A stretch of 64,000 nucleotides of DNA from Enterococcus wangshanyuanii (GCF_002197645.1 NZ_CP021874.1:1116001-1180000), one strand, 5' to 3'; positions 1 through 8,637 are shown, counted from the first letter of the stretch. The notes: a model not told the origin generated them from the letters alone. Translations and numbers: made by a program.

Positions 1-274
1 GCTCTTCATCAAATTCTAGTTTCGCATTTTTCGCAAGCCGTAAGCTATCCTCCCCAAGTTCTTCGATAAAGGCTCGTTCCTCTGGTTCACAATTGGATAA
101 AACAGAATGGTATACCACTTGTTCTTGTTGCTGGAGCTCAAAAAAGGCTTCCTGCTGTTCTTCTACGCGCCGTTGCTCCTTTTTACTTGCAAGTTGCTCG
201 TCTTGTAACTGTTCTAGTCGCATTCGGAATTGACTATTCTTCTCTTCAAAGGTTGGCAATTTTTCTAGCCCCAT
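1..274 (-). CDS. DUF3958-like T7SS LXG partner protein, partial
   Basis: The open frame starts at ATG 274 and runs off the left edge, with 91 codons visible. The visible protein is highly charged, rich in Gln, Glu and Lys, and predicted to be almost entirely alpha-helical or coiled coil (EQLQDEQLASKKEQRRVEEQ region, residues about 20-40). It has no signal peptide. Its ATG overlaps the stop of the upstream TIGR04197-like gene (TAATG), so the two are translationally coupled. Small helical proteins of the DUF3958 type in this position act with a DUF3130/TIGR04197 partner to target LXG toxins to the type VIIb secretion system. The family call rests on context, composition and size rather than a diagnostic motif. 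Confidence 0.6.
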   Translation of the reverse strand, partial: MGLEKLPTFEEKNSQFRMRLEQLQDEQLASKKEQRRVEEQQEAFFELQQQEQVVYHSVLSNCEPEERAFIEELGEDSLRLAKNAKLEFDEE

Positions 275-564
275 TAAGAAAGCCCTCCTGGAAGATTAAA
301 TTTTGTTAGTTGAACAATGTGCTGGTCAATTCGATCAAACTCTTTGGCGACAGAATGAATACTATCTCCAGCAGAAACTACGCTAGTGGAAAGGTCTTTT
401 AGCCCTCGCTGAAATTCATTCATTGTTTTTACCGCTGGAGCATTACCTGCAACATTGGTATTTGAAGAGGAGGCAGAAAGACTAATACTATTTAAGATAC
501 TCGCAGATTGACTAAAAGATGCTGAAACACTCCCAGCTATGCTGGAATTACTGTTAATTGACAT
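274..564 (-). CDS. TIGR04197 (DUF3130-like) type VII secretion targeting protein
   Basis: This is a 96-residue, Ser/Asn-rich helical protein of WXG100-like size without a signal peptide. The C-terminal half contains FDRID (about residues 76-80), an FxxxD motif like the export motif of LXG-associated targeting proteins. The RBS AGGAGGG lies 4 bases before the ATG. In Enterococcus and related Firmicutes such proteins sit directly upstream of a DUF3958 partner and an LXG polymorphic toxin and bind the toxin's N-terminal domain. Here the DUF3958-like gene follows with a 1-base overlap. The toxin and immunity genes would lie to the left of the window. Confidence 0.75.
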   Translation of the reverse strand: MSINSNSSIAGSVSASFSQSASILNSISLSASSSNTNVAGNAPAVKTMNEFQRGLKDLSTSVVSAGDSIHSVAKEFDRIDQHIVQLTKFNLPGGLS

Positions 565-752
565 TGGTTCCCTCCTATCGATAAATAATAGTTATATAAA
601 ACAGAATAATGATCCAATTCCAAATTCTCCTATTTTAATATATCATACTTATAGATAAAAAAATAAATTCATTACAAATTGACAGTATAAATCAATTCAT
701 TTTTCATAACAGTCTTCAACTATCTTGTCATGCAAAAATCTACATCAAAAAA

Positions 753-785
753 AAGCTGAATCCTCATATATCAAGGGTTCAGCTT
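753..785 (-). terminator. Rho-independent terminator after the DUF1292 gene
   Basis: AAGCTGAATCC pairs with GGGTTCAGCTT (one G-T pair) around a short loop. On the minus strand it is followed by a run of T residues. It lies just downstream of the DUF1292 gene and ends the ireB-ruvX-DUF1292 transcript. Confidence 0.75.
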
Positions 786-796
786 TCATTTAAATT

Positions 797-1111
797 CTAT
801 TCTTCTTCTTCCGCCATGAATGTGTTGAAGACCTCTTCGATCATATCCCACTCAGCATCTGTTTCGATTTGTTGTAATTCGCCTTCTGTTCCTTCGCTGT
901 TTTCGATGTAGGCATAGGCTTGTAATTCTACATCTTCTTCTTCTGGAACTCCAGCTGGATAAAGAAGTACGTAATTTTTACCGAATTCTTCTTGCCCATC
1001 AACTGTTAGCAAGATTTCATATAAGGTTTCATTCCCTTGTTCATCAACTAAAGTGATATGTTCATGTCCCTCGTGATCATGATCGTGATTATGGTTATGC
1101 TCTTCTGCCAT
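797..1111 (-). CDS. DUF1292 family protein (YrzB-like)
   Basis: This 104-residue acidic protein has a His-rich N terminus (residues about 5-18, alternating His with Asn, Asp and Glu), which may bind metal, followed by the DUF1292 core ([17 protein letters not shown], then [14 protein letters not shown]). The biochemical function is unknown. It is the third gene of the conserved Firmicutes ireB-ruvX-DUF1292 operon, 46 bases after ruvX. A GGAGAG RBS supports the start. The family call is firm; no function should be inferred beyond the operon link to DNA processing and stress signalling. Confidence 0.85.
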   Translation of the reverse strand: MAEEHNHNHDHDHEGHEHITLVDEQGNETLYEILLTVDGQEEFGKNYVLLYPAGVPEEEDVELQAYAYIENSEGTEGELQQIETDAEWDMIEEVFNTFMAEEEE

Positions 1112-1157
1112 TTGCTTTGCTCTCCTTTTTGCTTATATTCGTGAAACTATAAGCCAT

Positions 1158-1586
1158 TTAAATTTTATTGCCAGCGCTGTCTAAATAATTTTGTAAAATC
1201 ATGACTGCGGCTACTTTATCGATAACTTTCTTTCTCTTCGCTCTAGATGCATTGGCTTGTTCGATCAGCATACGTTCTGCTTGAACAGTAGTCAAACGTT
1301 CATCCTGATAGCTAACTGGGAGCCCAAACAGCTCTTCGATTTTTTTGCCATAAGCCATTGATGCTTCTGCTCTTGGCCCGATCGAATTATTCATGTTTTT
1401 CGGCAGACCAACGACAAAACGGGTCACTTCGTATTCTTTCACCAGCTCTGCTAATCGTTCAAAGCCGAATTCTTCCTGTTCTTCGTTGATTCGAATGATT
1501 TCTACGCCTTGGGCTGTCCAACCCAATAGATCACTGACAGCAACTCCAACGGTTCTAGAACCGACATCCAGTCCCATCACTCTCAT
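1158..1586 (-). CDS. ruvX: RuvX/YqgF family pre-16S rRNA nuclease, Holliday-junction-resolvase-like
   Basis: The 142-residue protein has the RNase H-like fold signature of YqgF proteins: [16 protein letters not shown] at the N terminus with the catalytic Asp, [10 protein letters not shown] in the middle, and [13 protein letters not shown] towards the C terminus with the second acidic site. The family processes the 5' end of 16S rRNA and has been annotated as a Holliday junction resolvase. Its start overlaps the stop of ireB by 4 bases, so it is translationally coupled. Length and motifs are complete. Confidence 0.93.
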   Translation of the reverse strand: MRVMGLDVGSRTVGVAVSDLLGWTAQGVEIIRINEEQEEFGFERLAELVKEYEVTRFVVGLPKNMNNSIGPRAEASMAYGKKIEELFGLPVSYQDERLTTVQAERMLIEQANASRAKRKKVIDKVAAVMILQNYLDSAGNKI

Positions 1587-1852
1587 CGAAGCGTGATACC
1601 ATGATTAGATAAGTAAAATTTAACCAGCTCTTCCATGATTTCATCCCGTTCGTGACGACGAATCAAATTTCGAGCGTCCTGATAACGAGGAATGTAGGCC
1701 GGGTCTCCTGAAAGCAAATAGCCCACAATCTGATTGATTGGATTATATCCTTTCTCTTCTAAAGCCTTGTACACAGTTGCCAGAGTCTCACTTACTTCTT
1801 TCTTGCGACTGTCATCAAAATCAAAACGTACAGTTTCATCTGTAAAACCCAT
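1583..1852 (-). CDS. ireB: IreB family regulatory phosphoprotein
   Basis: This 89-residue protein matches the IreB/DUF965 family closely. In E. faecalis, IreB is the substrate of the PASTA kinase IreK and negatively regulates cephalosporin resistance. The N terminus has Thr4 and Thr7, at the positions reported as phosphorylated in the E. faecalis protein. The core [17 protein letters not shown] and [12 protein letters not shown] are typical. It is the first gene of the ireB-ruvX-DUF1292 operon. A promoter candidate lies 39-67 bases upstream. Confidence 0.94.
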   Translation of the reverse strand: MGFTDETVRFDFDDSRKKEVSETLATVYKALEEKGYNPINQIVGYLLSGDPAYIPRYQDARNLIRRHERDEIMEELVKFYLSNHGITLR

Positions 1853-1890
1853 TTATCTACACCTCACTTTTCTTCTATTCATACAGCTTC

Positions 1891-1919
1891 ATTCTACTAA
1901 AAAGTAAGCAAAACTACAA
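1891..1919 (-). promoter_or_regulatory. Candidate promoter of ireB-ruvX-DUF1292
   Basis: On the minus strand TTGTAG (1914-1919) and TAGAAT (1891-1896) are separated by 17 bases, a reasonable housekeeping sigma match, about 40 bases before the ireB ATG. This is sequence resemblance only. Confidence 0.5.
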
Positions 1920-2155
1920 ACAAAACTTGATATTTTCACTGATAAATTAAAGATTTCCTTTAATTTGATGGAAAAACTCTGATGATTATCCAGTAAGCCA
2001 GTCAAAAAACGTCATTCATTTCGATCTGCTACCTTAGATTATCTATATTTGCAGTACCAAAAAACAACGAATCCTCTCTTTATTTTTGAAGAATCTCATG
2101 AATAAACTACCATGTACCAACAGAAAATCAGCTACTTCGGCAATTTCGCAAAAAA
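1920..2155. other. Intergenic stretch between ireB and the argF terminator
   Basis: Together with the ireB promoter and the argF terminator this makes up the 395-base gap between ireB and argF. I see no open frame with a ribosome binding site, no repeat and no strong hairpin in these bases. The gene normally found before ireB in many Firmicutes (alaS) is not here. Confidence 0.5.
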
Positions 2156-2198
2156 AGAGTGCCGTACAAAACTAAGAATCCGTTTTGCTCCGCACTCT
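2156..2198 (-). terminator. Terminator of the arg operon (GAAACAAAAC-type hairpin)
   Basis: AGAGTGC pairs with GCACTCT and an inner ACAAAAC pairs with GTTTTG. On the minus strand the hairpin is followed by seven T residues. It lies just after argF and is one of several hairpins in the window with the same inner stem. Confidence 0.8.
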
Positions 2199-2247
2199 AA
2201 AACTTTATACATGATGTAATCAGAAACAACTTTTGTCTGAGCCTTAT

Positions 2248-3180
2248 TTATTCCTTCATCACTTTCAACATCAATGCTTTTTGTGCATGTAGACGATTTT
2301 CAGCTTCCTGATAAATCGCAGAGTGAGCTCCGTCGATAATGTCAGTGGTTACTTCTTCTCCTCTATGCGCAGGTAAACAATGCAAGAAATTATAATCCTT
2401 TTTAGCCAAGACTGCTAGACGATTATTGATTTGGAATGATTTAAAAGCTTCTGCTCTTTCTGCTTGTTCTCCTTCATCCCCCATACTTGCCCATACATCT
2501 GTAATCAAAATATCAGCATCTTTCACTGCTGCTGCAGGATCATTCGTGATATCGATTTTGCTGCCGCTTTCTTCTGCATTTTTTAAAGCAATATCGATAA
2601 ACTCTGACTTGGGTTCATAGCCTTTTGGCGCAGCTATAGCAACATCCATTCCGACAAGACTTCCCCCAATCAAAAATGAATGGGCCATATTGTTGCCGTC
2701 ACCAACATAGGCTAATTTAATTCCTTCAAGTTTTCCTTTCAACTCATAGATCGTCTGAAAGTCTGCTAAAATCTGACAAGGATGATGATTGTCCGTTAAA
2801 CCATTGATGACAGGAATCGTTGCTTCTTCTGCTAATTCTGCGACCATTTGATCCGAATAGGTTCGAATCATGATCGCATCGACATAACCAGACATGACTT
2901 TTGCTGTATCTTTGACTGGCTCTCCTCGTCCCATTTGAGTATTTTTTGAATCTAGAACGATTGCTTGTCCTCCTAATTGAATGATTCCAGCTTCAAACGA
3001 GACTCTTGTCCGTGTACTATTCTTTTCAAAAATCATCGCCAAAATTTTTCCTGATAACGCACCTTTATAATCCTCTGGTTTCTTTTTCACAGCAATCGCC
3101 AGTTCAATGATCGATAAAAACTCTGCTTTTGTCAGCTCTGTTAAATCTAAAAGACTCTTTCCATACATTGAATTAATCAT
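2248..3180 (-). CDS. argF: Ornithine carbamoyltransferase
   Basis: The enzyme joins carbamoyl phosphate and ornithine to make citrulline. Signature motifs are present: the carbamoyl-phosphate loop STRTR (residues 55-59), HPCQ near 132, and the ornithine-loop region FLHCLPAHRG near 265. The length (310 residues) is normal. It is the last gene of argC-argB-argD-argF, overlapping argD by 8 bases. An AGGAG RBS 7 bases before ATG 3180 supports the start. Its place behind argC, argB and argD points to the anabolic enzyme rather than the ADI-pathway one. Confidence 0.95.
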   Translation of the reverse strand: MINSMYGKSLLDLTELTKAEFLSIIELAIAVKKKPEDYKGALSGKILAMIFEKNSTRTRVSFEAGIIQLGGQAIVLDSKNTQMGRGEPVKDTAKVMSGYVDAIMIRTYSDQMVAELAEEATIPVINGLTDNHHPCQILADFQTIYELKGKLEGIKLAYVGDGNNMAHSFLIGGSLVGMDVAIAAPKGYEPKSEFIDIALKNAEESGSKIDITNDPAAAVKDADILITDVWASMGDEGEQAERAEAFKSFQINNRLAVLAKKDYNFLHCLPAHRGEEVTTDIIDGAHSAIYQEAENRLHAQKALMLKVMKE

Positions 3181-4330
3181 TTGTTTGCTCCTTACATAAG
3201 ACTTTTTCCAATAGCTCTAATCCTTTATTTATCTCTTCTTCAGTTATCGTTAGCGGCGGTAACAATCGAAGAACTGTTTGTCCCGCCTTTAACGTAATCA
3301 ATCCCTCTTCTTTTAATTGCTCCATCGTACTGGCAAGTACATCTGTATCTGTTAGCTCGATCCCCGCCATCAATCCTTTGCCGCGAATATCTTTGATCAA
3401 CGTTGTTTTAAGCGCCAGCTGATTCAACCCTTTCATCAGGAGAGCCCCTTTTCTTTGAACCTCTAATAAAAACTCCGGCTGATTGATTCGTTCGACCACT
3501 TCACTTGCCACACGCATAGCTAGATTGTTCCCGCCAAAGGTCGAGCCATGACTTCCTGGACCAAAAGCTTGTGCCAATGACTTTTTCCCAAGCATTGCTC
3601 CTACAGGAATACCATTTCCTAATCCTTTTGCCAGCGTGAAAATATCTGGTTCGATCTCATACTGCTCATAGGCATATAAGCTTCCTGTCCGCCCGATCCC
3701 CGTTTGGATCTCATCTATGATCAATAGAGTCCCAGTCTTTCGACAAAGCTGTTCTATCTGTTTGACCCACTCCTGTTTAGCTGGAATCACGCCGCCTTCT
3801 CCTTGGATCAACTCAAGAATGACCGCCGCCGTTTGTTTATCGATCTTTTGTTTTAAAGAATCCAAATCATTGAATGGCAAGTAATCGAAATCAGGGACTA
3901 AAGGCTGGAACCCCTGATGAATGCTTTCTTGTCCTGTTGCACTCATTGCTCCATAGGTTCTCCCGTGAAAAGAATTGATAAAGCTGATGATTTTACTACG
4001 TCCTGTCGCTTTCCTTGCAAGCTTTATCGCCGCTTCATTCGCTTCAGCACCACTATTGCAAAAATAGGCGACATAGTCTCTTCCATTCGCAAGTTTTTCA
4101 GCTGTTTCTTCTTGGAGTTTACTTTCGTACAAGTTAGGTGCGTGCCATAAATTTGCTGCCTGATCACTCAACACTTCATTTAAGTTCGAATCACCATATC
4201 CTAAATTCATTACACCGATTCCGCTAGTAAAATCCAGATAACTTTTTCCATCTTGATCGATCAGTGTATTATTTATCCCTTTGACCCATTGAATCTTTTT
4301 TCTTTGATAGTTTGGAAATAGATAGCTCAT
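3173..4330 (-). CDS. argD: Acetylornithine aminotransferase
   Basis: This is a class III PLP-dependent transaminase of 385 residues that converts N-acetylglutamate semialdehyde to N-acetylornithine. Visible features are the cofactor-binding SGAEANEAAIKLAR (about 94-107), the Asp of IIDEIQTGIGRTG (about 205-217), and the Schiff-base lysine in TLAKGLGNGIPVGA (about 233-246). It overlaps argB by 4 bases (ATGA) and argF by 8 bases, indicating one translationally coupled transcript. Confidence 0.95.
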   Translation of the reverse strand: MSYLFPNYQRKKIQWVKGINNTLIDQDGKSYLDFTSGIGVMNLGYGDSNLNEVLSDQAANLWHAPNLYESKLQEETAEKLANGRDYVAYFCNSGAEANEAAIKLARKATGRSKIISFINSFHGRTYGAMSATGQESIHQGFQPLVPDFDYLPFNDLDSLKQKIDKQTAAVILELIQGEGGVIPAKQEWVKQIEQLCRKTGTLLIIDEIQTGIGRTGSLYAYEQYEIEPDIFTLAKGLGNGIPVGAMLGKKSLAQAFGPGSHGSTFGGNNLAMRVASEVVERINQPEFLLEVQRKGALLMKGLNQLALKTTLIKDIRGKGLMAGIELTDTDVLASTMEQLKEEGLITLKAGQTVLRLLPPLTITEEEINKGLELLEKVLCKEQTND

Positions 4331-5079
4331 GCATAGACCTCCGTCTCTTGAATCGTTGTACCTGGTACGTGCAGCTGATTCGTAATGTGAACTTCTTTCA
4401 CGCCACCGCGGATCGCAGTTACCGCACTTTCGATCTTAGGCAGCATGCCACCTGTAATGACGTTTGTTTTCTTTAAATCATTGATTTCTTTGATAGATAG
4501 TGATTCCAGCCACTGATTTTCTTTTTTTACACCAGGAACATCTGTCAGTAAATAAAGTTTTTCAGCCTGTAGCTCTTCTGCAACTTTACAAGCTACCTGA
4601 TCCGCATTGATATTGAGCCAATCTCCTGTTTTAGTTAGACCTAGAGGCGCAATGATCGGAATGTGCGCTCGTTCAAGTAAATGCTCCAATAACTCTGTAT
4701 CGACCTGTTCAACTTCACCGACTGCCCCCAACAGCTTTTGATTTAAATAGCTTCCCGTAATGATTTGTCCGCAGGATGCGTTCAACCCTACAACAGAAAA
4801 TCCTTCTTGTTGAAAATGCGTTGTAATCATCGGTTGAACTTGCCCGATCAAGACCATTTGGGTGATTTTCAGTGTTTCTTCTGTTGTGACCCGTAAACCG
4901 TTTTGAATGTTGACAGGAACACCTAAACGCTGCATCATCTCTGAAATATAATGGCCACCGCCATGAACAATAACGATTTTATGCCCATTTTTTTGCCAGT
5001 GTTCTACTTGACTAAAAAAAGTTTTCGTCAAGTTATCACTTGCTACTCCGCCCATCTTAATAACAATAACCTTCTTCAT
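4327..5079 (-). CDS. argB: Acetylglutamate kinase
   Basis: This 250-residue amino-acid kinase phosphorylates N-acetylglutamate, the second step of arginine synthesis. Motifs are KMGG at the N terminus, the substrate loop VIVHGGGHYISEMM (about 35-48), and the LTDVPGV nucleotide-binding segment near 180. I chose ATG 5079 because GGAGTG lies 6 bases before it; an in-frame GTG 9 bases upstream sits inside that RBS. It lies 36 bases after argC. Confidence 0.94.
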   Translation of the reverse strand: MKKVIVIKMGGVASDNLTKTFFSQVEHWQKNGHKIVIVHGGGHYISEMMQRLGVPVNIQNGLRVTTEETLKITQMVLIGQVQPMITTHFQQEGFSVVGLNASCGQIITGSYLNQKLLGAVGEVEQVDTELLEHLLERAHIPIIAPLGLTKTGDWLNINADQVACKVAEELQAEKLYLLTDVPGVKKENQWLESLSIKEINDLKKTNVITGGMLPKIESAVTAIRGGVKEVHITNQLHVPGTTIQETEVYA

Positions 5080-5115
5080 TATGGTCACTCCTTTTTTATG
5101 TACTTTGTATTTCTT

Positions 5116-6147
5116 TTATGGATAAATAGGTAAAAGATCCAAGCCGCATTGTTCATCGAACCCAGCGAAAGTATTTAAATTTTGAACGGCCTGTCCAGCA
5201 GCTCCTTTACCTAGATTGTCGATAACTGTAACTATCGTGATCATCTTCGTTTTAGGATTATAAGCCAACCCAATATCACAATAATTAGACCCGATCACTT
5301 GCTTGAGCACTGGATAGCATCCAACTTCTTGAATACGGATAAACGGTGCTTGTTTATACTCCTCTCGGTACAACTCAACTAGTTTCTCGTCAGAAATCGG
5401 TTGAACTACTTTAACATACGCGGTCAAAAAAATACCTCTTGTCACTGGAATCAGTGAGGTCGAAAATTGAATGGCTTCTAATTCAGGCGACCACTCCTTT
5501 AATTGCTGCATAATTTCTGGGATATGCTGGTGACTGTTCATTTTATACAATGACATATTATCGTGGCTTTCAGGGAAATGAGTCCCCTGAGACAAGCCTT
5601 TGCCTGCACCCGAAAGTCCTGATTTTGCATCAATGACAATTGAGTCTAGTAGAATCAAATTATTTTTTAGTAAAGGTGCTAGAGATAATTCAGCAGCCGT
5701 TGCATAACAACCCGGATTTGCGATCCATTTTGACTTGGGCTTTTCTCTATACTCAGCAAGTCCATAATCAAATTTATGAATAGCATCTAACGGAGCTGCT
5801 TTTTTCCCATACCATGTTTCATATGCGCCCTCTTCTTTTAATCGAAAATCACCAGACAAATCGATCACTGGAAAATCAGCATCAATAAAAGGAAGAGCTA
5901 GTTCCTTTGAAATACCAGAAGGAGTTGCTAATAAAACTAATTCACTTATAGCCATGATTTTATCAGGATCAATGGCTTCTAAAGGTAGCGCCGTAAGTTG
6001 TTTTAAATGCGGGTAATGTCCATCTAATGATTTTTTATTCATCGAATGACTATGGATAGAAACAATATCCACTAAGGGATGATGCTTTAGATAGCGAAGG
6101 AGCTCTAACCCGCTATAGCCTGTAACTCCTATAATAGAAACCTTCAA
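5116..6147 (-). CDS. argC: N-acetyl-gamma-glutamyl-phosphate reductase
   Basis: This NADPH-dependent reductase carries out the third step of arginine synthesis. The N-terminal dinucleotide-binding motif GVTGYSGLELLR and the catalytic cysteine in NPGCYATA (about residue 145) are both intact, and the length is about 343 residues. The first possible start is GTG 6156, but it lies within the RBS-like AGAAGTG. TTG 6147 follows at proper spacing and gives the usual family N terminus MKVSIIG. It is the first gene of argCBDF, behind a strong promoter and an ARG-box-like site. argJ is absent from the operon and lies at 57.3-58.4 kb. Confidence 0.93.
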   Translation of the reverse strand: MKVSIIGVTGYSGLELLRYLKHHPLVDIVSIHSHSMNKKSLDGHYPHLKQLTALPLEAIDPDKIMAISELVLLATPSGISKELALPFIDADFPVIDLSGDFRLKEEGAYETWYGKKAAPLDAIHKFDYGLAEYREKPKSKWIANPGCYATAAELSLAPLLKNNLILLDSIVIDAKSGLSGAGKGLSQGTHFPESHDNMSLYKMNSHQHIPEIMQQLKEWSPELEAIQFSTSLIPVTRGIFLTAYVKVVQPISDEKLVELYREEYKQAPFIRIQEVGCYPVLKQVIGSNYCDIGLAYNPKTKMITIVTVIDNLGKGAAGQAVQNLNTFAGFDEQCGLDLLPIYP

Positions 6148-6199
6148 ACTGATCACTTCTTTTCTTTACATATTTTACTTCTTACATTTCCTTTTCATA

Positions 6200-6228
6200 A
6201 GTATACGTTCTGGACTCAAACAAGTCAA
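6200..6228 (-). promoter_or_regulatory. argCBDF promoter
   Basis: On the minus strand TTGACT (6223-6228) and TATACT (6200-6205) are separated by exactly 17 bases, about 50 bases before argC. The same two hexamers with the same spacing occur in front of argJ. Confidence 0.8.
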
Positions 6229-6256
6229 TGGTTTTTTATTAAAATAAATGCTTTAA

Positions 6257-6274
6257 AATAAATATTTATTCATA
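6257..6274. promoter_or_regulatory. ARG-box-like operator upstream of argC
   Basis: The minus strand reads TATGAATAAATATTTATT, close to the ArgR/AhrC box (TNTGAATAATTATTCANA-type). It lies 29 bases upstream of the -35 hexamer. An arginine-responsive repressor is the expected ligand; no argR gene is in the window. Confidence 0.6.
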
Positions 6275-6294
6275 AAAGAAAAATTTATACAAAA

Positions 6295-6334
6295 AAAGAC
6301 TGAGAAATCGCTTTAGGCGCGCTTCTCAATCTTT
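6295..6334 (-). terminator. Terminator after the GyrI-like gene
   Basis: AAGACTGAGAAATCGC pairs imperfectly with GCGCTTCTCAATCTT around a 6-base loop. The minus-strand 3' side continues with seven T residues. It separates the GyrI-like gene from the arg promoter. Confidence 0.7.
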
Positions 6335-6356
6335 TCTAATTAAACAAAAAAGGACT

Positions 6357-6746
6357 TCAAACAGAAAGATAAATCATTATCGTTCCATCTTTCTGGTAAT
6401 GTTCAACGTCCGTTTGATAGGTTCTTCTTTTTTCCAGTTCTTCATCTTGCCAAATCTGCTGCCAAGCCTGCCCGACCGCTTCTGGCGACTGACCATCGAC
6501 CTTAATTGCAACATACTCACCAGAATTAATTATAACCTTTTGACTACATTCTGCCTGCTCACTACCTACCAACAAATCATAATCTCCTTTAAAATTTGAT
6601 TCATAATTTGTATAAACTGCATATAGTTCCCCAGTTAAATTCATTAAATGAACCATGTTCCATAAGTCAATGATGTCTTCTATCTGCTGATTGTTTGTTC
6701 GGATCATTTTTCCTGCGATCGTTTTTTCTTTCAAGAAAATGCTCAT
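6357..6746 (-). CDS. GyrI-like / effector-binding domain protein
   Basis: This is a small soluble protein of about 129 residues. The C-terminal half (GEYVAIKVDGQSPEAVGQAW, then two Trp residues in an acidic helix, then a final strand IMIYLSV) resembles the AraC effector-binding/GyrI-like small-molecule domain. No DNA-binding domain is attached. I chose ATG 6746 because AAGGAGTGG lies just before it; the frame extends further up without an RBS and across the promoter. Substrate and function are unknown. A 17-bp palindrome lies within the promoter region. Confidence 0.65.
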   Translation of the reverse strand: MSIFLKEKTIAGKMIRTNNQQIEDIIDLWNMVHLMNLTGELYAVYTNYESNFKGDYDLLVGSEQAECSQKVIINSGEYVAIKVDGQSPEAVGQAWQQIWQDEELEKRRTYQTDVEHYQKDGTIMIYLSV

Positions 6747-6776
6747 GTTTATCCACTCCTTCTTAGATATGCGTTG

Positions 6777-6805
6777 ACTATAACACGCAAATGATGACAT
6801 CATTT
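6777..6805 (-). promoter_or_regulatory. Promoter with 17-bp palindromic operator
   Basis: A TATAGT -10 (6777-6782, minus strand) lies 6 bases from a perfect palindrome AAATGATGACATCATTT (6789-6805), placing the palindrome between -10 and -35. A further TCATCATTT follows. It looks like a regulator binding site for the GyrI-like gene; the regulator is unknown. Confidence 0.5.
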
Positions 6806-6831
6806 AGTCATCATTTAGAGCATTTTTTTCT

Positions 6832-7530
6832 TCACATAAAAAATTGGACAGTCACGATGCCAATCAAAATAATGATCCCAGGCAAATAATTCGATACTCT
6901 AATTTTTGTTAATCCCATAATATTCAAGCTGATCGCTAAAATCATCAATCCGCCAATTGCACTGATTTCATTCATCAATAAGTCAAGGAGTTCGCTAGGT
7001 ATGTATCGCATCAATACGCTTGCTAGAAGTGCGATCGCTCCTTGATAAAGAAAGACTGGAACTGCTGAAAACAGGACTCCGACACCAAATGTCGCAGTCA
7101 ACATGATCGACATGAAACCATCCATGACAGCTTTTGTCAAAAGCGTTTGGTGATTGTTTGCCACACCACTTTCAATAGCACCAATGATCCCCATTGAACC
7201 AATCAAAAAAATCAATGTGGCTGTCACAAAACCTTCTGCAAAATTACTGCCAGGCTTCGCATACTTTTTTTCTAATGTCAATCCAAAATCATTCATCTTG
7301 TCTTCGATCCCTGCAGCTTCTCCGATCATCGCCCCAAGACATAAACTAATCAAAATGACGATGAACGAAGATGTCTTAAATGCCATTTGAATTCCTAAGA
7401 CTAAAACACCAAGTCCAATCCCCTTCGTAACAGTATCTTTCATCTGTTCAGAAATATTACGTAAAATAGAGCCCATCAAACTGCCTGCAATAATCGCTAG
7501 ACCATTCACTAACGAACCAAATAATATCAT
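6832..7530 (-). CDS. DUF554 family integral membrane protein (YdfK-like)
   Basis: This 232-residue protein has about six hydrophobic segments. It begins with MILFGSLVNGLAIIAGSLMG, a typical DUF554 N terminus, followed by a conserved GLGVLVLGIQMA segment and a central acidic loop. The function is unknown; the family is probably a transporter or channel. ATG 7530 was chosen because GGAGTGG lies 7 bases upstream; longer in-frame starts lack an RBS. It is transcribed divergently from the ThrE-type exporter genes. Confidence 0.85.
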   Translation of the reverse strand: MILFGSLVNGLAIIAGSLMGSILRNISEQMKDTVTKGIGLGVLVLGIQMAFKTSSFIVILISLCLGAMIGEAAGIEDKMNDFGLTLEKKYAKPGSNFAEGFVTATLIFLIGSMGIIGAIESGVANNHQTLLTKAVMDGFMSIMLTATFGVGVLFSAVPVFLYQGAIALLASVLMRYIPSELLDLLMNEISAIGGLMILAISLNIMGLTKIRVSNYLPGIIILIGIVTVQFFM

Positions 7531-7785
7531 ACTTTCCACTCCAACCATTTCATTTTTTCTGTCCCAATGATCACAAAGCCACATTGTTGTTCTATTATAC
7601 GATAAGACGCTAAAAAACGATATTTATTATTGACGATCATACTAAAAATAGATCAAAATTCTTTCTTCAAAACGTTGCTTCTGTTAATTATCATCAACTT
7701 TTTAGTGTTCTGGCTATTTTTTCAGCGTGTAATCAACTATACTTAATTTAAAGAAACAGAAACAACTAAAAAGTGAGGTTTGCTA

Positions 7786-8538
7786 ATGGCAACTGTTGAT
7801 ATAGAAAAAGTTTTAGAGACCTGTCTTTTAGCAGGAAAAATCATGTTGGAAAGTGATGCCGAAATGTATCGTGTAGAAGATACGATGAGCCGGATCGCTC
7901 TAGCTTCAGGAGATTACCGCCTCGTTAGCTACGTCACACAAACCGGTCTGTTCGTAGGACTGGATGGGACTTCTACGATTCGAATGGTACAAATTTTAAA
8001 TCGTTCCATAAACTTAGAAAAAGTCTCTAATATCAATCAATTATCCCGTGAGTATGTGATGGGCGACTATACATTAGATGAACTTTTAACAAAATTAAAA
8101 GAATTAGAACAGGAACGGAAATTTTTTCCTCTATGGCTGCGCTTCATTAGTGCTGCGGTGGTCAGTGGAACAATCATGATTTTATTTGGTGGTGTCTGGT
8201 CAGACTTATTTCTGACTTGTCTCATAGGAGGGCTTGGATATATTCTTTATTATTCAAGCTTAAAAGTTCTGAGAATCAAATTTCTCTCTGAATTTCTTGC
8301 GGCCTTTTTCATTGGTTGTGCGGCTCTTTTAAGCAGTCAACTCGGACTAGGCATCAATCAAGATATGATCATTATCGGTTGTGTTATGCCGCTTGTACCT
8401 GGCGTTCAAATGACCAATGCTTTACGAGATTTATTGGCAGGACATTATCTTTCCGGCGTTTCCAGAGGAACAGAAGCAATGATGACAGCTTCAATGATCG
8501 GTTTTGCGATTGCTTTTGTTTTTCAATTATTTTATTAA
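7786..8538 (+). CDS. Threonine/serine exporter family protein, ThrE N-terminal half (YjjP-like)
   Basis: This 250-residue protein has a cytoplasmic N-terminal DUF1212 domain (LLAGKIMLESDAEMYRVEDT, residues about 11-30), followed by about five membrane segments from residue 115 on (FISAAVVSGTIMILFGG onward). ThrE is one polypeptide in Corynebacterium; here, as in YjjP/YjjB, it is split into two genes and this is the larger half. A GTGAGG RBS lies 7 bases before ATG 7786. The partner follows 99 bases downstream. Confidence 0.88.
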   Translation: MATVDIEKVLETCLLAGKIMLESDAEMYRVEDTMSRIALASGDYRLVSYVTQTGLFVGLDGTSTIRMVQILNRSINLEKVSNINQLSREYVMGDYTLDELLTKLKELEQERKFFPLWLRFISAAVVSGTIMILFGGVWSDLFLTCLIGGLGYILYYSSLKVLRIKFLSEFLAAFFIGCAALLSSQLGLGINQDMIIIGCVMPLVPGVQMTNALRDLLAGHYLSGVSRGTEAMMTASMIGFAIAFVFQLFY

Positions 8539-8637
8539 TAGTCCTACTATTTTTAATGAATCTACAAAAAGAAACACGTCCTATTTCTTTCAACACTGAA
8601 AACAGTTGGTTCATTTTTACTTTTAAGGAGTCTTTTT

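Noticed and set aside
4951..5133. Plus-strand open frame opposite argB and argC.
   Set aside because: It is a shadow of intact minus-strand genes with no ribosome binding site and no recognisable protein features; the same holds for most frames antisense to housekeeping genes.
8384..8614. Minus-strand frame opposite the end of the ThrE-type gene.
   Set aside because: Antisense to a well-supported membrane protein gene, without RBS or family resemblance.
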